Source: an uncultured beta proteobacterium (lineage in GTDB: Bacteria; Pseudomonadota; Gammaproteobacteria; Burkholderiales; Burkholderiaceae). Taken from it: a DNA stretch of 7,184 bases. Under the pieces are notes generated by a model, which searched no databases, had not been told where the DNA came from, and was given only the letters and a program-made list of their open reading frames with translations. Made by a program: the position numbers and the translations under genes. Below, piece after piece: positions 1-6,737 of the stretch. The number at the start of each line of letters is the position of its first letter. Position 1 is the first letter of the stretch. The stretch spans positions 1 through 7,184 of the forward strand of contig CAIYZI010000601.1 in the NCBI GenBank assembly GCA_903930665.1. The letters are read 5' to 3'.

Positions 1-541
1 CCTGATACATATTTTTGTGTATCAAAGACTTTTACATCAGTTTCTTTTTTCAACTGCTCCACAATTACCTTGTATTTAATAAGATCGTCGTGGAACTGTA
101 TTTCTTCTTGATTGCATCAAGTTTTAATATGAAGTAAGTTCGCATAAAAACATTTTTTTAGATGCGTTCCTGTATCTACGTATAGATTTGGTAGGTCATA
201 TATCAAGACAACTTCTTTGCCAGAGTTTGATAGGGTACGTATTGTTTTTTTGAGGGATGCCATCAGTAAATCTTCTTGGGCAACATTATTGAATATCCCA
301 CTTACATCTGCCAGCTTGGCATTTGGATAAAAGTATTCATCATGGTGAAAAGCTAAAAATACAGTTTTAATATTTTTATCTTCCTCAATTACATCAAAGA
401 TAGGCTTCATTTTTTTATAGCAATTCAGGTAACCGTTAGGCCCAATTTCTGATCGGTCTAGACCCATAAATGGACCACAGGCACCATACCCCATATTAAT
501 GAGATTTCCACCTTTAGCTTTGTAGAACTCACTTAATCCCC

Positions 542-548
542 AAAAAAA
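542..548. repeat. Homopolymer A7 run at frameshift in the SGNH segment
   Basis: Seven A on the plus strand (seven T in the coding sense) follow the His codon of GDSHANH. Eight T would read His-Phe-Phe-Trp-Gly-Leu-Ser-Glu and join the two frames exactly; seven send the frame into TAA at 535-533. The new frame is closed upstream by TAA at 554-552, so the slip must lie between about 551 and 536. The homopolymer is by far the simplest place for it. Confidence 0.75.
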
Positions 549-619
549 TGATTAGCATGCGAATCTCCAATAATCGCTGCCGTTGGATTTTTATCATCGT
601 TGCTCGGTAGACAGTACTG

Positions 620-636
620 CTCGCTTGGCTAGCGAG
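620..636. repeat. Short perfect inverted repeat over the TAG nonsense codon
   Basis: The arms CTCGCT (620-625) and AGCGAG (631-636) are exact reverse complements around a 5-nt loop. The in-frame TAG of the pseudogene (631-629) falls at the loop/arm border. The homologous protein resumes immediately after it (PSEQYCLPS). It is GC-richer than its surroundings. It may be chance or a local change that created the stop. Confidence 0.4.
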
Positions 637-1920
637 ACTTACATGCATCAGTATTATTGTAGGAAGCCTTCCACTGAAGACTCGCAATAGATTGTTCATG
701 CGAAATAAATCGAGAGGGGATTCCATCGAGTTTAAAGATGGTTAGTCCTACGATTCCAACAAGGGCCAAGCCCACTGCTAACTTTTTGGTTATCAAAGGA
801 TTTTGATTTCCATGGCGAATAGGCTTTTCAATAAATTGATAAGTACCCCAAGCTAGGAGTACGGATGCGCCTATTAAAGATAGCAATACTATGGCGGGTG
901 GATTTGGGCCATAAAAAATACGAGCAAAGGCAAACAACGGCCAGTGCCATAAGTACAAGGGGAAGCTAATTAAGCCAAACCAAACAAGCAAACGGTTAGA
1001 GAGAATATTTTTATTTACCCAGGATTGAGGGTTAGAAAATATTAGGAGACTGGTTCCCAGTGTAGGCAGGAGGGCCCACCAACCAGGAAAACTTCTTGTT
1101 TTATTTATCGCTGCTAGGCTAATTAATAGCAGTAGTACGCCTATGAGGAGGGAGTATGTTTATTCAAAGACCCCGACTCTTTGGGGGATATTTTTTTAAG
1201 GGTTACGTAATATGCAAGAATAGTGCCAACTAAAAGCTCCCAAAAACGGGTTAGTGGGTTATAGAAAACCGCAATCGATTCTTTTTCAATAAGAAAAACA
1301 TTGAATGCAAAGCTAATCGTAAAAATGATTGCTGTAACAGGAAATAGCCATGATTTTTTGAGGCGCCATATCAGCCAGACACTAATAGGCCAGATTAGAT
1401 AAAACTGCTCTTCAATGCTAAGGGGCCAAAGGTGAAGTAGTGGCTTGGTTTCTGCGGCGGTATCAAAATACCCACTTTCTCTCCACAGTAAAAAGTTGGA
1501 AATAAATGCACCTCCGCTCCATGTGTGATTCCCAAGAGATCGATAGTCATCCGAGAGTAATGTGAACCATGCTGCCACGAGTACCAGAAAAAGAGTTGTA
1601 ATAAGTGCCGGAAAGATTCGTTTAACCCGTTTAGAGTAAAACTCTTTAAAACTGAAATTGCCCTGATTTAGGCCATTTAGGATGATTGATGAAATTAAAT
1701 ACCCAGAGATTACAAAGAAAATATCAACGCCAATAAAGCCGCCAGGAAAGATTTCTGGGAAGCCGTGGAATAGAACTACGGAAATAATCGCTATCGCCCG
1801 TAGTCCATCTATATCGGGCCTATATTTTGTGTGATTCAATCTAAAGTTATCAAGGTTATGACTTGAGAAGTGTACCTTGCAAATCTCAATCCATTTTTAA
1901 TTCTCAGCCCATCTAAATAT

Positions 1921-1926
1921 TACAAT
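1921..1926 (+). promoter_or_regulatory. Possible -10 element giving a leaderless start for the TPR gene
   Basis: TACAAT matches the sigma70 -10 consensus at five of six bases and ends six bases before the ATG at 1933, where transcription would be expected to begin. There is no Shine-Dalgarno before this ATG, which fits a leaderless message. I see no good -35 at the right distance, so the call is weak. Confidence 0.25.
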
Positions 1927-1932
1927 CATCGA

Positions 1933-3807
1933 ATGAATCCACAGATTGCTTATCTAATAGGTTTGGCCTCGGAATATATTCAAAAGAGTGATTTAATAAG
2001 TGCTGAAAGGCTACTGAAGCAGGCTCAAAAATTAGATTCTAGAAATTCCGAAGTATTTCGGTTACTGGGGGTAACTTTCGCCTTTAAGAGAGAGCCAGAA
2101 ACTGCCTTGGAGTATATAGAAAAGTCTCTCAAATTAGATTCCAAAAACTGGCTGGCACATAGCAATAAAGGAAATCTATTAAAAGAGCTGAATCAGTCAG
2201 AGGCAGCATTAAAGAGCTTTGAAAAGGCGATTAGCCTGCAACCAAATTATGCTGAGGCATATAACAATATCGGCAATCTATATCAAGACTTAAATCAACC
2301 TGAGGCAGCAATCAAAAGTTTTGAAAAGGCAATTAGCTTGCAGCCGAATTATGCTCAAGCGTATAGCAACCTTGGAAATGTCCTAGTTAAGTTGAAATTA
2401 CTAGAGAGTGCCTTGGTAGCTTATGAAAAGGCAATGCAATATGGTGATGATAATAGCTTGATCCTGAGTTCGTATATTAATTGCAAGATGCAGTTATGCG
2501 AATGGAGTGGGATGGAGGAATTGATCAGCAACCTTCAGAGCATCAATAAAAATAAAAATATTTTTAAATTTCTTCCATTTTGCCTACTTTCCATCTGTGA
2601 TGATCCGCAATTAATAAGGAAGGCTACGCAAGAATATATTGAAACATCAAATCCTTCTAAATCTGATTTAGGAGATCTTCCCCTGCCCATTCGGCAAGAA
2701 AAAATCCGGATTGGCTATTACTCCCCAGATTTTCGTAATCACCCCGTTTCATACCTTTTGGCGGGAGTATTTGAGTCACACAATAAAGATAAATTTGAGT
2801 TAATCGGCTTCTCTATGGGCACTCAAGTGATTGATGAAATGCGTATGAGGCTAGAGCCTTGTTTTAGTCAAATTATTGATATCTCATCAAAAAGTGATTT
2901 AGAAGTCGCTAAATTATCTAGAGAGTTAAATATTGATATTGCGGTAGATCTCTGTGGATTGACCCATGGCGCAAGGCCTAGTATTTTTGCCTATCGGGCT
3001 GCCCCAATCCAAATTGAATACTTGGGATACCTTGGAACCTTGTCGGCTGATTATATGGATTACATCATTGCCGATCAGGTACTCATCCCACATGATTTGC
3101 AAAATTGCTATTCTGAGAAGATAATTTACTTGCCAAGCTATCAGGCTAATGATGATGAGAGGAAAATCTCTGATAGAGCATTTACAAGAGAAGAGCTAGG
3201 CCTATCAAGTAAAGGGTTCGTATTTTGCTGTTTTAATGCCGCATATAAAATTACCCCAAGTATTTTCAATAGTTGGATAAGAATTTTAGAAAATGTTCCG
3301 GAAAGTGTTCTCTTTTTATATGTTGACAACGAGAGCGCTAAAAATAATCTTCTTGAAAGGCTAGAGCTTGCCGGATTGGATAAAAGCAGGCTAGTTTTTG
3401 GGGGCGCATTGTCATATGCTGATTATTTGGCGCGCTACCGCGTTGCTGATTTATTTTTAGATACATCGCCATACAACGCAGGAACAACAGCAAGTGATGC
3501 ATTATGGGCGGGATTGCCAGTTATAACTTTCATGGGTTCTAGCTTTTCCTCAAGAATGGGCGCAAGCATACTGAAATCAATAGATATGCCAGAATTGATC
3601 GCCACGTCACAAAAAGAATATGAATCGCTTGCAATCTCATTAGCGAGAGATCCTATTAAAATGGTAGAGATTAAGCGAAAATTGATCGCTAACCGGCTCA
3701 CCACCTCTTTATTTAATACCAAACAATTTACAAAAAATCTCGAAAGTGCATATTTAACTGTTTATGAAAGATATCAAAATAGATTCTCTCCAGAGAATCT
3801 CGATTAA
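1933..3807 (+). CDS. TPR protein with SPINDLY/OGT-type (GT41) glycosyltransferase domain
   Basis: Likely a cytoplasmic O-linked glycosyltransferase using a nucleotide sugar, probably UDP-GlcNAc by family analogy, on a protein acceptor. From ATG 1933 it has 624 residues. Residues 6-175 form five contiguous 34-residue TPRs (6-39, 40-73, 74-107, 108-141, 142-175); repeats 3 and 4 are nearly identical. A linker leads to the catalytic half from about 255: RIGYYSPDFRNHP with His270 (the position of the N-terminal catalytic-site His of human OGT), HGARPSIFAYRAAPIQ at 345-360, ADYMDYIIAD, FNAAYKITP with Lys439 (the conserved UDP-binding Lys), and DTSPYNAGTTASDALWAGLP with the nucleotide-binding GTT at 517-519. 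All main family blocks are present, so it looks intact. An upstream GTG at 1870 would add 21 residues that match no TPR; I prefer ATG 1933 because the repeats begin right after it. It is divergent from the pseudogene and first of three co-directional genes. Confidence 0.9.
   Translation: MNPQIAYLIGLASEYIQKSDLISAERLLKQAQKLDSRNSEVFRLLGVTFAFKREPETALEYIEKSLKLDSKNWLAHSNKGNLLKELNQSEAALKSFEKAISLQPNYAEAYNNIGNLYQDLNQPEAAIKSFEKAISLQPNYAQAYSNLGNVLVKLKLLESALVAYEKAMQYGDDNSLILSSYINCKMQLCEWSGMEELISNLQSINKNKNIFKFLPFCLLSICDDPQLIRKATQEYIETSNPSKSDLGDLPLPIRQEKIRIGYYSPDFRNHPVSYLLAGVFESHNKDKFELIGFSMGTQVIDEMRMRLEPCFSQIIDISSKSDLEVAKLSRELNIDIAVDLCGLTHGARPSIFAYRAAPIQIEYLGYLGTLSADYMDYIIADQVLIPHDLQNCYSEKIIYLPSYQANDDERKISDRAFTREELGLSSKGFVFCCFNAAYKITPSIFNSWIRILENVPESVLFLYVDNESAKNNLLERLELAGLDKSRLVFGGALSYADYLARYRVADLFLDTSPYNAGTTASDALWAGLPVITFMGSSFSSRMGASILKSIDMPELIATSQKEYESLAISLARDPIKMVEIKRKLIANRLTTSLFNTKQFTKNLESAYLTVYERYQNRFSPENLD
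2200..2382 (+). repeat. Tandem TPR-coding repeat, 102-bp period
   Basis: The 81 bases at 2200-2280 and at 2302-2382 are related copies offset by 102 bp, exactly 34 codons. By hand count they agree at about 63 of 81 bases and 22 of 27 residues, and most base differences are silent. This is an internal duplication of one TPR unit within the OGT-like gene, kept under protein-level constraint. Confidence 0.8.
3781..3800 (+). other. Perfect stem-loop at the 3' end of the OGT-like gene
   Basis: AGATTCTCT (3781-3789) and AGAGAATCT (3792-3800) are exact 9-bp complements around CC; in RNA this would fold as an 8-bp stem with a UCCA loop. It lies inside the last codons, ending just before the TAA at 3805-3807. 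A T-rich stretch follows (3808-3841) but no U-tract directly abuts the stem. It may be a weak terminator or attenuator, or an mRNA-stabilising hairpin, between this gene and the next. Confidence 0.5.
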
Positions 3808-3841
3808 TCTTTGTTATGATTTTCTTTAAATACTCTTTCTC

Positions 3842-4537
3842 ATGGGTGATGGTATAAAAATTCAATTTATTGTGGCTACACGAGAGTGCGATGAAAACTT
3901 CTGGAAAAATACCGCCACGGGAAGGTCGCTCGCTCTTTATAAATCACAGCACTTGAATGTCGTCTTATACCCAGTCAATCAAAAGGGCTTATCTGAAATT
4001 TACAACTCGGCTATAGATCAATACGCGGGAGAGCCCTGTATATTTGTATTTGCACATGATGATTTGCATATCTTAGATTTTTATTGGATGCATTCGGTTC
4101 TGAATGGATTAAATCATTTTGGAGTTGTTGGCTGCGCAGGAAATATAAGTAGAGTACCTTATCAGCCTTCATGGGCATTTAAAAATCTACAACTTGAGTG
4201 GGATGAGGCGAAAAATTTAAGTGGAGTTGTTGGCCATGGTAGCCAGTTTCCTCCTGAGAATGTTCTAAGTATATTTGGCCCACCATTTCAGCAAGTTAAA
4301 TTGTTGGACGGTCTTTTTTTAGCCGTCCTTAGTGAGACTTTGAGAAAAAACTATCTTAGATTTGATGAAAAATTTAACTTTCACTTTTATGATATGGATT
4401 TTTGTCGCCAAGCAGAAATTCGTGGAGTAACCATGGGCACCATACCCCTTTCTTTAATCCATGAAAGCGGGGGTAACTTTGGGTCGGCCTCCTGGAGGCA
4501 AGGCTATGAAACATACATAAGGAAATGGGGTCAGTAA
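3842..4537 (+). CDS. Small GT-A-fold glycosyltransferase-like protein (StrF / Glyco_tranf_2_5 type)
   Basis: Probably transfers a sugar from a nucleotide-sugar donor; donor and acceptor cannot be told. The 231-residue protein has no signal peptide or membrane helix, so it is cytoplasmic. It opens with a beta-strand typical of the fold (IKIQFIVAT, 5-13). The acidic motif AHDDLHILD (71-79) sits where the metal-binding DXD lies. VKLLDGLFLAV (152-162) and FDEKFNFHFYDMDFC (174-188) match the late acceptor-side and catalytic-loop pattern of this family. A late His (207, in LIHESGG) is a plausible metal or phosphate ligand. It starts 34 bp after the OGT-like gene with no good Shine-Dalgarno; ATG 3842 is the first usable start and leads straight into the fold. 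The methyltransferase gene begins immediately after its stop, which suggests co-translation. Assignment to the fold is fairly firm; exact family and activity are inferred. Confidence 0.78.
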   Translation: MGDGIKIQFIVATRECDENFWKNTATGRSLALYKSQHLNVVLYPVNQKGLSEIYNSAIDQYAGEPCIFVFAHDDLHILDFYWMHSVLNGLNHFGVVGCAGNISRVPYQPSWAFKNLQLEWDEAKNLSGVVGHGSQFPPENVLSIFGPPFQQVKLLDGLFLAVLSETLRKNYLRFDEKFNFHFYDMDFCRQAEIRGVTMGTIPLSLIHESGGNFGSASWRQGYETYIRKWGQ

Positions 4538-5209
4538 ATGAAACAGACGCCAATCCATGAGACTCATAATCCTGATTTATTAAACCTTATTCCACATAAT
4601 TCAAAACGCCTTATAGAAGTGGGATGTAGTTCTGGTGCGCTTGCAAGAGAGTTTAAGAAAATATCCCCCCACTCGCATTATGCTGGCATTGAGATAGATG
4701 CTAACTATGCAAATCTTGCCAGTAGATATTGCGATGAAACCTCTGTTTTTAATATTGAGCATGCTAAGGAGAGCTTCTGGGAATCAAAAGCTGATAGGGA
4801 TTGTTGGATATTTGGGGATACTCTCGAACACCTTCAAAATCCATGGCTAGTGCTCAGGCGTATATATGAAATATTACCTATTGGTGGAGTTGTAGTTGCC
4901 TGCATACCCAATGCTCAGCACTGGTCGTTACAGGTCAAGCTGAACATAGGAGATTTCCGTTACGAGAATGAGGGGCTCATGGACAAAACTCATCTACGCT
5001 GGTTTACCAGACAAACCATCATTGAAATGTTTAATCAAGCAGGGTTTGTTATTCAAGAGGGGCTACCTAGAATATTCAATGAACCCCTAAGGGAAAAATA
5101 CTTACCGCTAATAGGTGAGATGGCTCAGTTAACTGGGTTTGATCCTAAAGTCGCTATATCTGATGCCGTTCCGCTTCAGTATGTAATTAAGGCTGCAAAG
5201 CTTTCTTAA
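4538..5209 (+). CDS. Class I SAM-dependent methyltransferase (Methyltransf_23 type)
   Basis: Transfers a methyl group from S-adenosylmethionine, here probably to a sugar or glycan intermediate given its neighbours. The 223-residue protein shows motif I as LIEVGCSSG (25-33), the acidic end of strand beta-2 as GIEID (50-54), the beta-4 motif GDTLEHLQNPW (93-103, the usual D-x-LEH pattern) and beta-5 as GGVVVACIPN (116-125). The segment DKTHLRWFT (149-157) and the NQAGF stretch (166-170) are typical of this subfamily, often found near glycosyltransferases. The ATG directly abuts the TAA of the upstream gene (0 bp), with a G-rich stretch (GGGG) about eight bases before it acting as a weak ribosome site inside that gene. 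It is last in the plus-strand set and convergent with the MFS gene. It appears full length. Substrate is inferred from context only. Confidence 0.85.
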   Translation: MKQTPIHETHNPDLLNLIPHNSKRLIEVGCSSGALAREFKKISPHSHYAGIEIDANYANLASRYCDETSVFNIEHAKESFWESKADRDCWIFGDTLEHLQNPWLVLRRIYEILPIGGVVVACIPNAQHWSLQVKLNIGDFRYENEGLMDKTHLRWFTRQTIIEMFNQAGFVIQEGLPRIFNEPLREKYLPLIGEMAQLTGFDPKVAISDAVPLQYVIKAAKLS

Positions 5210-5222
5210 TTGCATACGTAAG

Positions 5223-6572
5223 TTATTCGACGAGTCTCATGGAGCGAGTTTCTGGCAGATATCGAGCAGCCACTATTGCCCCGCATGCCAGGAAAATTGT
5301 AGGATACCAAAGGCCCGCAATATCACTTGACCACTTTTGATTTAGCCAGGTGACAACTAAAGGAAGAAGTCCACCAATCCAGCCTGCGGCTAAGTTATGG
5401 GGAAGGGTAGCTGCACTATTTCTACTTTTCGCTGGGAATAGTTCTGCTAGTAATGCGGTCTGCGGTCCCACTACCAATGCCAATATTGCAGATAAGCCAA
5501 TTAGAATCCCGCTAATTTGTATGAGTTGATTGCCCTCCTTTAAGTCTAAGTTGTATTCGACTCCAAGGTTTTGTAGCAGGTTGAATGCTGGCAAAATTAA
5601 TACCGCTCCTAGTACAAGACCGGCAACAACAACCGGCTTTCTACCTATCCTGTCTGATAGCCATCCAGCCAAAATGGTGAGCGGTAATAACGCAAGGGTT
5701 GCATACAGACTAAGTTTATCCACAATTTCAGGGGGCAGCTTTACGGATGCTTTTAAAAAGATGCTGGCATACACTTGAACACAAAAGAAAAGGATGGCTC
5801 CTCCAGCTGAGATGCAAAAAAACAATAAAAACATTCTTTTTCGTGTTTCTGTATCTTTCCAGTTATCGCGCAGGGGGCTTTTAGATTGATTGGATTGCTT
5901 TGAGAGGGTTAAAAAAACAGGCGTTTCTTCCAAGGCCATTCTTACCTTAAAAGCCATCATTAACAAAATCAGTGAAACCCAAAACGGCACCCGCCAACCC
6001 CATGATGTAAATTCCTCAGGTGTTAGCCAGTGTTGCAACAGAGTAATTTGAAGTGTGGAAACCAAGATGCCTAACGGCCCCATTAACTGCAAAAAGCTGG
6101 TTTTAAGCCCACGATTTTCTTCACCTGCATGCTCAGTTAAATAGACAGCACCTCCGCCAATTTCTCCGCCAGCTGAGAGACCTTGTAAAAGCCTTAGGCT
6201 TACTAATAAGGCAGGTGCCCATATGCCGATTTGCGCATAGGTCGGCAATAAGCCAACGCTTACTGTGGCAATGCCCATCAACATAATGGTGATCATAAAA
6301 ACAGGTTTACGCCCTATTCGATCGCCCACGCTGCCAAAGATAGCTGCCCCTATTGGTCTGACCACCATGCCAACACCAAATGTAGCCAGACTGGCTAATA
6401 ATCCTGGATTGGGGTCATTAGAAGGAAAGAATAGAGGTCCAAATACCACCGCCAAGGTGGCAAAAGTCAGGAAGTCATACCATTCCAAAAATGTGCCAAA
6501 GCATGCAGCAATAGCAACTTTTCGATAGGATTTTTTAACTTTTATTTCTTCTAAGGTATTAATAATATTCAA
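5223..6572 (-). CDS. MFS transporter, metabolite:H+ symporter (MHS) family
   Basis: A 449-residue inner-membrane protein with about twelve hydrophobic helices, likely importing an organic acid, osmolyte or similar small metabolite with protons. MHS landmarks are clear: FLEWYDF in helix 1 (28-34), the loop 2-3 motif GSVGDRIGRKP (80-90) and its second-half copy GWLSDRIGRKP (303-313), RLLQGLSAGGEIGG in helix 4 (127-140), LEETPVF after helix 6 (214-220), ELFPAKSRNSA (377-387) and LPETR near the C-terminus (439-443). Relatives include ProP, KgtP and ShiA; the sequence alone does not settle the substrate. The start is TTG at 6572, forced by an in-frame TAA immediately upstream (6575-6573) and the absence of ATG or GTG before helix 1; only a weak AAAGAA lies ahead of it. 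It appears to be a single-gene unit, divergent from the phasin gene and convergent with the methyltransferase 13 bp away, with no obvious terminator between. Confidence 0.9.
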   Translation of the reverse strand: MNIINTLEEIKVKKSYRKVAIAACFGTFLEWYDFLTFATLAVVFGPLFFPSNDPNPGLLASLATFGVGMVVRPIGAAIFGSVGDRIGRKPVFMITIMLMGIATVSVGLLPTYAQIGIWAPALLVSLRLLQGLSAGGEIGGGAVYLTEHAGEENRGLKTSFLQLMGPLGILVSTLQITLLQHWLTPEEFTSWGWRVPFWVSLILLMMAFKVRMALEETPVFLTLSKQSNQSKSPLRDNWKDTETRKRMFLLFFCISAGGAILFFCVQVYASIFLKASVKLPPEIVDKLSLYATLALLPLTILAGWLSDRIGRKPVVVAGLVLGAVLILPAFNLLQNLGVEYNLDLKEGNQLIQISGILIGLSAILALVVGPQTALLAELFPAKSRNSAATLPHNLAAGWIGGLLPLVVTWLNQKWSSDIAGLWYPTIFLACGAIVAARYLPETRSMRLVE

Positions 6573-6624
6573 TTAAATTCTTTATTAAACAGTAATTGGT
6601 GCATAGCAATTAGATATTCTTTAT

Positions 6625-6653
6625 TTGTCATATTGTTTCAGTTAGAGTTTAAT
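6625..6653 (+). promoter_or_regulatory. Sigma70-type promoter of the phasin gene
   Basis: TTGTCA (6625-6630) and TTTAAT (6648-6653) each match consensus at five of six bases with the ideal 17-bp spacer. Transcription would begin near 6660, giving a leader of roughly 78 nt before the phasin ATG. This is the best promoter in the 6573-6737 spacer between the divergent MFS and phasin genes. Nothing equally good was found on the minus strand for the MFS gene. Confidence 0.55.
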
Positions 6654-6655
6654 GG

Positions 6656-6664
6656 TGCAGTGCA
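6656..6664 (+). promoter_or_regulatory. Candidate PhaR-type operator (TGC-N3-GCA palindrome)
   Basis: TGCAGTGCA is a TGC-N3-GCA palindrome, the class of site described for PhaR, the repressor that releases phasin promoters when PHA granules form. It overlaps the predicted start of transcription of the phasin promoter, a classic repressor position. The site is short and could occur by chance; its exact placement before a phasin gene is what gives it weight. Confidence 0.45.
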
Positions 6665-6727
6665 ATATTTAAGGTATTTAAAGCTTTCTTAAATGCGCTT
6701 AATTCAACGTTGTACCATTTAATTGCC

Positions 6728-6732
6728 GGAGA
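6728..6732 (+). promoter_or_regulatory. Ribosome binding site of the phasin gene
   Basis: GGAGA lies five bases before ATG 6738. It is the only clear Shine-Dalgarno in the window and it fixes the phasin start. Its strength suits a highly expressed granule protein. Confidence 0.75.
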
Positions 6733-6737
6733 AATAG

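Larger units (their letters stand above)
1..1839 (-). pseudogene. OafA/YrhL-like acyltransferase with SGNH domain, multiply disrupted, 3' end outside window
   Basis: Intact members are inner-membrane proteins that O-acetylate cell-surface sugars: an N-terminal acyltransferase-3 multi-helix domain plus a C-terminal periplasmic SGNH esterase-like domain. Read in pieces, the family landmarks are in order: YRPDIDGLRA at the start, GVDIFFVISGYLI, FYSKRVKRIFPAL, LLHLWPLSIEEQFYLIWP, FPLYLWHWPLF, QFIEKPIR, then GDSHANHFFWGLSEFY (SGNH block I, 574-524). Four lesions break it: a one-base-deletion-type frameshift between 1162 and 1144, TAG at 631-629, a second such frameshift at an A7 run (542-548), and TGA at 119-117. 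After each lesion recognisable family sequence resumes, down to VFDTQKYVS at the window edge. The start is TTG at 1839; no in-frame ATG follows the upstream stop at 1899-1897, and no clear Shine-Dalgarno is seen. A Pro sits where the family normally has Ser in HLW(S)LSIEEQ. The 613 codons present are close to full family length. The 232-residue N-terminal piece (1839-1141) lacks the later helices and the SGNH domain, so activity is unlikely. Confidence 0.92.

Noticed and set aside
529..726. Minus-strand open frame of 65 codons
   Set aside because: It overlaps the segment where the pseudogene reads as acyltransferase/SGNH in another frame, and its translation shows no family sequence.
1191..1200. 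A7 run in the pseudogene as a programmed -1 frameshift site joining the first two frames
   Set aside because: In the shifted frame a TAA at 1162-1160 follows, so a slip here would terminate before reaching the family sequence. The phase of the run also does not give a standard slippery heptamer.
1..1839. Three separate genes in the left region instead of one pseudogene
   Set aside because: The pieces are consecutive parts of one known protein family in the right order, and sequence resumes immediately after every lesion; the inner pieces lack their own convincing starts.
1870..1932. GTG at 1870 as the start of the OGT-like protein, giving 645 residues
   Set aside because: The extra 21 residues show no TPR or signal-peptide character, and the GAGAA before it abuts the start codon, too close to serve as a normal ribosome site. 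ATG 1933 leads directly into the first TPR. It is not excluded.
3141..3722. Minus-strand open frames inside the OGT-like gene
   Set aside because: They are antisense shadows of conserved GT41 motifs, with no ribosome sites or recognisable protein features.
5205..5225. Shared bidirectional terminator between the methyltransferase and MFS genes
   Set aside because: The 13-bp gap offers only about a 4-bp CTTA/TAAG pairing and no T-run; this is not enough to call.
5530..6528. Plus-strand open frames inside the MFS gene
   Set aside because: Antisense to conserved transporter helices and motifs; the translations are low-complexity and unlike any known protein.
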